A stretch of DNA of 64,000 nucleotides. Source: Tetracladium setigerum (Eukaryota > Ascomycota > Leotiomycetes > Helotiales). Positions 57,101-64,000 of the stretch are shown here, in pieces. How positions within the stretch are numbered: position 1 is the first letter of the stretch; every line of letters starts with the position of its first letter. The position numbers were made by a program, and so were the translations under genes. The notes below the pieces were generated by a model, which saw only the letters and a program-made list of their open reading frames with translations, did no database searches and had not been told where the DNA came from. The stretch is taken from positions 310,001 through 374,000 of the forward strand of contig PZJY01000012.1 in NCBI GenBank assembly GCA_031472005.1. Direction: 5' to 3'.

Positions 57101-57380
57101 TTCCCAATTGATGTTCTCCATGTATGTTATTATCGGGCATGTCTGAGTATGGAAAGGAAAAGTCGTCGAATTGGTGGTGGTCGTGGTGATGTTGGAGCAC
57201 ATCGAGCTGTGGTGGGGTAGCGAGCAAAACGGCATTGGGCGAGTTGTGATCATGGTTGCTCATCATGAAATGCTCGAGATCCAAGGCGTCGGAATGCAGC
57301 GGCGCATTCGCCATGGGATCGCCATGATAGTCGGAAGAGTTCTGCAGATGATAATTTGCAGGATGGTGACCCGAGGACAT
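54149..57380 (-). CDS. Large Zn2Cys6 transcription factor
   Basis: Exons 54149-56120 and 56167-57380 give 1061 aa from the first ATG (57380, MSSGHHP). The frame is open a further 87 nt upstream with CCAG acceptor-like sites, so a 5' exon is possible. The Zn2Cys6 cluster has CIACRRKKIRCSGEKPACKHC plus a last Cys (about C227-C254), followed by the coiled-coil linker MLDKRLKRMEDRIIKI. The fungal-specific transcription factor domain follows (YHLLHKPSYMRKLR, GRSWSLGGQAIRMAYALQLHQDLD, RRRTMWSCFLMDRF). The N-terminus is His/Ser-rich with a repeated IPxDHR-S-I unit. The C-terminus has long Gln/His runs (HSQQHQHQQQQ) and a Gly-rich end, both typical activation or disordered regions. The pathway it controls cannot be read from the sequence. 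Confidence 0.88.
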
Positions 57381-60300
57381 GTCGGAAAGGTACACTGAGG
57401 AAGAATATTCTATCGGAGCTTCCACCACGACAATGCGATCTTTCCTGGTAGGACTGGCAGCTGGCAACTGGCAGAATGCAGGCTTCTACAGTCAGTTGTA
57501 ATCCTCATCGACCAGCCTATTTTCGTATCCTCATGCCATGTGTACCAATGTCGAGTGGTCGACTCTGTCTGCAGAGAGAGAGGGAGAGGGCTTTGCAAGC
57601 AAAAGCTTCCAAAATCAGCCACCCTGACGCAGAAAGAAGCAGAACGTTGATTGGGAAAAGGCTTGAGATATGCACCCAAGACGCTGGGTAGTTGCTGATC
57701 TTCGAGGTAAGATAGAAGTGAGCAACGGATCGCTCTTGCACCGGTTGCGTTTGCGCCGAATATTAAGAGTTGGGGAAAGAGAGTTTGGCAAGTAGTGGAA
57801 AGAAGGGCTTCTAGACAGAGGAAGATGCCGTCGGAAACGGCGCAGAAGTGTTAGAAGTAGTATGGTCGGCCAAGACCATGTATATAGTCATCGTGCTAAT
57901 ACTGGGCTCATGGAATGGGGAAGAAGCAGCTAAAGAGTCGTGCTGTGTGATCAAAGAGGACGACAGAAAGACGCTGCTGCAGCATCGGAGAAAAGAATGA
58001 GGGACGAGCTTCACGGCGGCGGACCTGTGTGTGTGGGATTGTGGATGATGGTCTGGGGTTGCAACACGATCATGCCGGCTTCTTCCACAACCTGGGGCGT
58101 GCAGATGCACAGCGATTTAGTGTGACAGCCCATGGAGGATGCTGATTGATAATACGACTGTAATTGTTCAATTGCTTCTACGTCTTGCATCTTCCAATGG
58201 TTGTTGGTGATGTAGCTACAGCATGCCAATCTTTTTGCCTTTGCTTTTCCAACACAATACAGTCTATCATTATTTCAATAACAATGATAGACTGCATTCG
58301 ACTCCCTTTTTGCCCTTGCTCATCAAGGTTTCGGTTGCCTGAAATGCCTTCATCCCAAAAGTCCGGACGCTTGGTTGTTCCTTGCTGAAACCTGGAAAGC
58401 CGTTTGACGTTTTGGGTATTTACCGTTTGGTTTTAACAACACACAACAATAATAAAACAAGAAAGGGCGAGGGAAACGTCCAACATAGCCAGCCAACTAC
58501 TGCCAGGACCAGGTCGGATCAATAATTGGATTTCTTGCTGGGCATGAAGCACATTGCCAACATTTGTCTTTTTGCCTGTGCCTGTGGTTGCAATGCTGTT
58601 GTGTCACTCGCACTACTGTACAGGCCACAACAACCAAGAGTTCAACGGGGTGCTTCGACTTTTCGAGTAGTGCTCGCGTAGGTAGTAGGTACAGTAGTCT
58701 TTCTTTACTTCTTTTGAGACCCTCTCTTCATCTAGGCCCAAATTCCCGCCAACCTTTCCACCTCGGCGATGGAGGACAGTATCCTCTCCACTCCGTAGGG
58801 AACAAGGAGCTTCAGGCCAGAAGGGAAGCTGGCATACGACCAAACATTTGTCTATCATCTCGCGTAGCGCACATCTTTCAAGGAACCCACGCGGAGATGG
58901 TCGCTGGATTTGTCTAGCGGATGGCGGGGATTCGGAAAATGGTCCAAACGGCCGGCCTGATATCGGAGTTGGGCAAGCAACACCAGCCAGCCGACTTTCA
59001 CGCGCCCCTGTTGAAAGTCCTGCACAAGCAATCAATCTCGGAGCTTTTATGCACATCAATAATCCAACCAAGCTCGAGAGTCTTCACATCCATACAGTTA
59101 GAAAGTGAGACTAATGTACAGTACTGACACTATCACTGCTGCTTCTTCTGCTTGAAGCGCGATCTGAGTTTGTCGCGACCGTGAGGCATTTTAGCCGCAT
59201 CTTGAAGCGCTGTCTGTGTGCAAGGGGCTAGCTCTATGGCCTCTTCCTCTCATACTTTCGAGTTATAACACCAGTATTAATGTATTATGATCACTCGGTT
59301 GGTGCAGAGCGTTTGTTTGCACTTTCCTCGCTCGGTAAGGGATTCCGGAGTTTTCTGTCGCCAACTTGTCTCGCTCGTGCTCATGGGCGACAGGACCATT
59401 ATTCTCGCGTCTGGGTAAAGCCGTAGGAGGCATCAACCATGTAGGTAGTCTGCAGCATGCAGCCAGCATTTCCTCTGGCACTTTTTAGACATCAGGTGAG
59501 CCCCCGTTGAAGGGACTGGGGTGGCGTGAGTAGTGAGGAGAAGCCTAGAAAGAAGCGATGCTGCACGTCCGTCCTCTCCTGTCGTCCTCAAGCTCAACAG
59601 GCTCATCCGGATAATTTCAGCGCTCGGCCTCGAAGTATATCGAGAAGCAGGTACATTCCCTGTTTGGCGGAACAATTAGAGTGCTAAATGGTGATGTCTC
59701 GATGCCAGAACCAGGTCGGCTCCTTCGACCAGGCAAGTATTGGAAATGAGGAGACTTGGAGAGATATTGTGCATGCACCCGCAGATTCTCCTATCCAGCC
59801 CCGTGCATGTCTTGTGTTTGCGGAAGATTGATAACCTGCCTTTTTAGGACGAAGTGGTGCGAGGAAGGTGCCCAGAACTGAAGATCGCCAACTTTGCGAT
59901 AGAAGAGGCCTTGGATATCCAGTCTTCCGCTCGAGCGAGCCCTGTCGATCGTTGTTTCGTTTCGAGTCAGATCCAACGACCAAATAATATCGAGAAAATG
60001 CACCATTTGTCAAGCTTGATACAGCATAGCCAAAGAAAGTAAACATTCCGGCCGGTCTGGATGGCCTGCACAAGATAAGTGCTCAAGCAAAAGCAACGGT
60101 GCGAGAGCTTAGCACTGGATAGGCGCTCCGGCACTCGCCCGGCACTCAGAAGCTAAGAATGACCTGCATTTATCCAAACTATCTTAACCCTAAAGGGATG
60201 GAAAAAGGGATGAAAGGCATCCAAATGCAGAACTCGAGCCTGGAGTGGCCTGTTATTGCTTTTCTCGGATAGAAGCATTGGTGATTTGTTGATGGCGATG

Positions 60301-61138
60301 GTGATGAGAATAACGATTTGTTGGCTTGTGTTTGCGTGTGCATGTTTTCGAATTTGGTTTCGCAAGCCCATGCCCATGTCCATTTTAGTTCTCATGTCGA
60401 AGACAGAAGGTGGAGGATAGGACAAGATAGTATAGGACAGGAGGTGAGCTTCTCCTCAAAGTCAATCGAAGACAAGAGTCCACTTGTGTACAGAACAAGT
60501 AGTTGAGCTGCGTTCCGCCAACCGTGACAACGACGCGAAGCCAAATACTCCATTAACATCGCGGCTAGATCGGATAGCCTTCAGGTACTATACATTGAAG
60601 TGCAGTTACCAGTATATATTAGACGTTGTAATCGTACTACTCTGGCCAAAAATACTGGCTTGTTCCGATGCATGGTCGTTGGATGAATGAGATCGAGATA
60701 CTAGCGGCCTCAAGGCGTTCTTAGGTCCTTCTCAGGCACAGGACAGGGCACGTCCGGCAGGTGGACGACCGAGGCGAATAAGTATAGAACTATAGATGGA
60801 TGTATTAGTGTGGTATATTTTGGGAAAATGGTAGTCGTCGCAAGCTGTTTGGGAGTTGACGCAGTTGTTGAGGAATAAATAGAATATTCATGCTTCACCA
60901 GTGTTTATTCTGAGAGCAGAAATTCCTGCCTGACGATTATTGATCGAGATGAATGATTGATGCGCCCACCCATCATGATGACGGCGGTTCCACTCGCCAA
61001 GCTGCCGACATGCTGCAATTCCGGCCTGTAGGGTCCACGTCAGATCATCAACAACAACAACAACAGACTTACACTGCCAACACCACCACTGCCATGGTCT
61101 CCTATATGCGATAAGTCTTGAAACTCGATATTCCAAAC
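57381..61138. other. Largest gene-free stretch, long regulator promoter
   Basis: 3.76 kb between the divergent Zn2Cys6 factor and the SIP3-like gene. Open frames up to 152 codons occur on both strands, but all overlap one another and show no domain, no splice continuation and a repeat-poor composition. It may hold a long 5' leader or a non-coding RNA. Nothing specific is supported. Confidence 0.45.
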
Positions 61139-64000
61139 ATGGCAGATCCCGTGGTCGAGCCTGCCCTTCAGCAGCTCGGCAGGCCTTTGAGCATGATACC
61201 CGTGGGTTTGAAGGAGGCTGCCCTCGATTCGCCAACCTTTCGCGCAACCGCCATTCATTTCTCGGATCAGGTTGAAATCGTCGAGAGATGGCTTGATGGA
61301 TATGTGAAGTCAATATCTAAACTAGTCAACGATGTTTCCTCCCTTGAGGAGACATTCAATGCCTTCCTCCAGCGATCCGTGCCGCCTGCCAACATTTCCG
61401 AAGCCGTTCTCGATCATGATTACACACTGCTGGCTATGAAGAGATTTGGAGAGGGGTCGAGAGAACTATGGTCCCAGGTCTTCTTTGGCATGAAGAAGAT
61501 GGAGGGTAATGTTGTTGATCCAATCAGAGCATTTGTCTCCAACGAGTATGTTACCAGCTCCTAGTAAGCGCGGCCATCTACTAACCCACACATGATAGAC
61601 TACGAAACTTCAAAGACGCCCGGAGATACCTCGAGCAATCCCAAAAATCTTTCGATAACATACTAGCTCGATACGTTGCCCAGTCGAAGACCAAAGAGCC
61701 GTCTGCTCTACGTGAGGAGGCATTCCAGGTCCATGAAACAAGGAAAGCCTACCAAAAGGCTTCGCTCGACTTTTGTTTACTTGCGCCGCAACTTAGATAC
61801 ACAATCGACAAATTACTTGTAAAGGTATCGTCGGATCAATGGCGTGATATGAGAAAGTCCCGCGAAATTGGAGGGACCAACTTTGCGAAGTGGGGTTCTG
61901 AGATGGATCGAATTCGTGGTTGGAGTAGAGAAATGGAAGTTGGCGAGGCAGTGTTCAGGCGGGAATTGCAAATTGCTCGAAGAGAAATTGCAGAAACTGC
62001 ATCAAATTCCTCGAAGCCTTCAAGAGAATTGGAAGATTACAACCTCTCCACCGTTGCCTTCCTCGGGTCTAAAGGTCCGTCAACACTCAATTTACAATCC
62101 CAAAAGAAGGAAAACGAGGTATCGGAAAAGCAAGGCTGGCTTTTCTTGCGACAGGTAACTGGGAAGCCCGCGCGAGCGAACTGGGTACGACGCTGGTTCT
62201 ACGTTAAAAATGGAATTTTCGGTTGGCTGGTTCAAGGGGAGCGATCAGGTGGCGTTGAAGAGAGTGAGAAGATTGGCGTCTTGCTTTGCAACGTTAAGCC
62301 AGCTGTTCAGGAAGAACGCCGATTCTGCTTTGAGGTGAAAACCAAAAACCAGACCATTCTTGTCCAGGCGGAGACGCAAGGGCAACTCATGGAATGGCTG
62401 GGAGCATTCGAGGTGGCCAAGAACAAAGCAATCCAAGCCAGTGCGAATAACAACTTTTCTCGTCCAGGTAGCGTAGATCCTGCCTTTGCAATCACACCGG
62501 CTTCAATTCCAGAGTTTGCATTAAAGATGGGAGATGGCCATGTCTCTCACGGGAGTGACGACCTCTCAGGAACCGCCTTCGATCGAACAAGCACATTGCC
62601 CATCCCTGGTGATATTGGGGGCTTGACAACAAGAAGTAGCTTTGATGTTGGTGCTCCTCGACGAGTTGCAACTACTCGAGAGGAATTCATGAGCAAGCTC
62701 GATTTGCACCGCAAATCTACAGTCGCGCTCGATGCACCCGCTTCGTCTTCGCCTGCGTTGTCAGGCGGCATTGCCAGTCTCATATCTGCGAGTCACAATA
62801 TCCTGCCAGCGTACACTCCTGCCATGCCACAGTTCTCGTCGGCAAAACCACAGGTACCAATACAATCACCCCAAGTCATTGAAGCTTTGGGGAGCACATT
62901 AGCACCATCCACATTGGCTAATCCCCCTGCCCCCACCAATCTAAGTAAGGTAGCTGTTCTCGTCAGCGGGGACCGAGGGGTTGGAATTGGGCGAAGTGAT
63001 GACACAGGTGGCATGCCTAGTGGGATTATGGCGAATCTTTGGGGCACGACGAATTGGGGCTATCTGAACCGCCTCGACAAAGGAGACGTCACAACAGCAA
63101 GTCCTGGTCAATCGATCCCGGCAAGTCCTCATATGACACCATTGGAACCTTCACCAAACTTCGGGGACGAAAATCGTAAGCCTGATGCCGGCCACTCCGA
63201 TGCCACCATACTTTCAACTAATCCAGCGGGAAATTCTCTAGGCAACAAACATCAAAAGGCAACCAGTGTTGACGGTCTCGCTCAGTTCTTGCCCAAGCCG
63301 GAGAAATTCCCAAGCAATTATCCGCTGGAGTTGAAAACCCAGCAAGCTCAATTCAGGATGTTATTTCCCAACGTTTCATGCGACGACAAAGTCCTACTTG
63401 TCTTCCGGGCAACTTGGAATCCAAACGATCAACAGGATTTCCCTGGTAGAGTCTACGTCACACAAAACGACGTATATTTCTACTCGCATCATTTGGGATT
63501 AGTTTTGATTTCCGGCACGAGTCTGGACAATATCACCGAGGTCACAGCTGCACCTGGAAAGGACTGCGATTTCATATTCCTACACCTTCGTGATGGTGCT
63601 GCAGGCTCTACACGAATCACTATCAAAACATTTTTGGAGCCCCTTCGACTGCTTCACGCGAGGCTTAATTATCTGGCTGACATCTGTTCATTGGATGAGC
63701 CTATGAGCCTCGAAAGCATCATTACCGCCTTGATAAAGATGGAAACAGATGAGCCAATGAGAAGCCCAAGTTTGGAGAGTTGGGAAGAGATTCCCGCCAA
63801 TACACCAATTGATGATGGCACTGAAGCAGGACGAAGTAGGAAGACTGACTTGCGATCAATGATCCGCGTCGAACGAGATATTCAACTTGGTAGGCCAGTG
63901 AAAGAAGGTGCCAAATTTCAATTGCCTTCGAAGCCTGTCATGTATGAGCCCACTGATATGCAGCGAAAAGTGGTCGAAAGGCAGTTTCAAATCAGCCCTA
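61139..64000 (+). CDS. SIP3: SIP3/LAM3-like BAR-PH sterol-transfer-type protein (3' truncated)
   Basis: Exons 61139-61545 and 61599 to beyond 64000 (intron GTATGT...TGATAG) encode at least 936 residues, and the frame is open to the window edge. It resembles yeast Sip3/Lam3, an ER-anchored contact-site protein with BAR-like, PH, GRAM and VASt domains linked to sterol transport. The N-terminal helical region has MIPVGLKEAALDSPTFRAT, VERWLDGYVKSI and ELRNFKDARRYLEQ (BAR-like, about 15-300). The PH domain begins near SEKQGWLFLRQVTG...WVRRWFYVKNGIFGWLV and runs to QGQLMEWLGAFE. A Ser/Pro-rich linker follows, then a GRAM-like part with FRMLFPNVSCDDKVLLVFRATW and GRVYVTQNDVYFYSHHLGL. The VASt domain and C-terminal membrane helix would lie beyond the window. 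The TTG-led frame upstream is not a start; ATG 61139 fits. Confidence 0.9.

Noticed and set aside
57410..57467. Upstream extension of the large Zn2Cys6 factor from a TTG codon
   Set aside because: TTG is not a usual fungal start; the first ATG is at 57380, and the open upstream frame may be an exon end or leader.
58613..59071. 152-codon minus-strand open frame
   Set aside because: Composition is random-like and overlaps plus-strand frames; no motif or signal peptide.

Overview
The window looks like a chromosome segment from a filamentous ascomycete (Pezizomycotina). The evidence is many short GT-AG introns (about 45-70 nt) with CTAAY/CTGAY branch sites, several Zn2Cys6 transcription factors, an STE3-type pheromone receptor, an intron-bearing tRNA-Asn and TATA-box promoters. 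The gene mix would suit a Leotiomycete-like fungus, but that placement is inference and I cannot name a species. Gene models below are spliced by eye from splice-site and frame continuity.

Layout: 6-phosphogluconolactonase (0.05-0.84 kb, +); tRNA-Asn(GTT) (2.1 kb, +); PAP2 lipid phosphatase (2.7-4.1 kb, -); a 12-exon vacuolar-type Ca2+/H+ exchanger with a 3-nt micro-exon (5.3-8.4 kb, -). Module A (10.2-17.3 kb): cytosolic GH5 hydrolase (-), Zn2Cys6 factor (-), divergent MFS sugar transporter (+). ZZ zinc-finger protein (18.0-19.4 kb, +). Module B (20.9-28.2 kb): MFS sugar transporter (-), paralogous GH5 hydrolase (+), Zn2Cys6 factor (+). Then DUF89/ARMT1-like phosphatase (28.9-30.6, +), a Q/P-rich small protein (31.4-32.0, -), LPA acyltransferase-like protein (33.3-34.8, -), mitochondrial NAD kinase (35.3-36.7, +), NmrA-like protein (36.9-38.2, -), STE3 receptor (38.8-41.3, -), alpha/beta hydrolase (42.8-44.1, -), membrane/coiled-coil protein (45.0-46.5, -), F-box protein (46.9-47.9, +), secreted GH3 beta-glucosidase (49.0-51.9, +), a large Zn2Cys6 factor (54.1-57.4, -), and a SIP3/LAM3-like BAR-PH protein cut by the window end (61.1-64.0, +).

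The most interesting structure is the pair of modules A and B. Each combines a signal-peptide-less GH5 enzyme, an MFS sugar permease and a Zn2Cys6 regulator, in rearranged order and only 3.6 kb apart. This suggests two import-then-hydrolyse catabolic units for glycosides. In module A a 15-bp element, CGCGGAATNTCGCTC, occurs three times exactly and once with two mismatches. All four copies lie in the two promoter regions of the module, which suggests a local regulator site.

Five genes carry apparent single-base deletions (six in total), nearly all in short G/C runs, although the reading frame is otherwise intact on both sides. The module A regulator has one in-frame TAG. The deletions look more like sequence error than decay. 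The TAG is a substitution and needs separate explanation.
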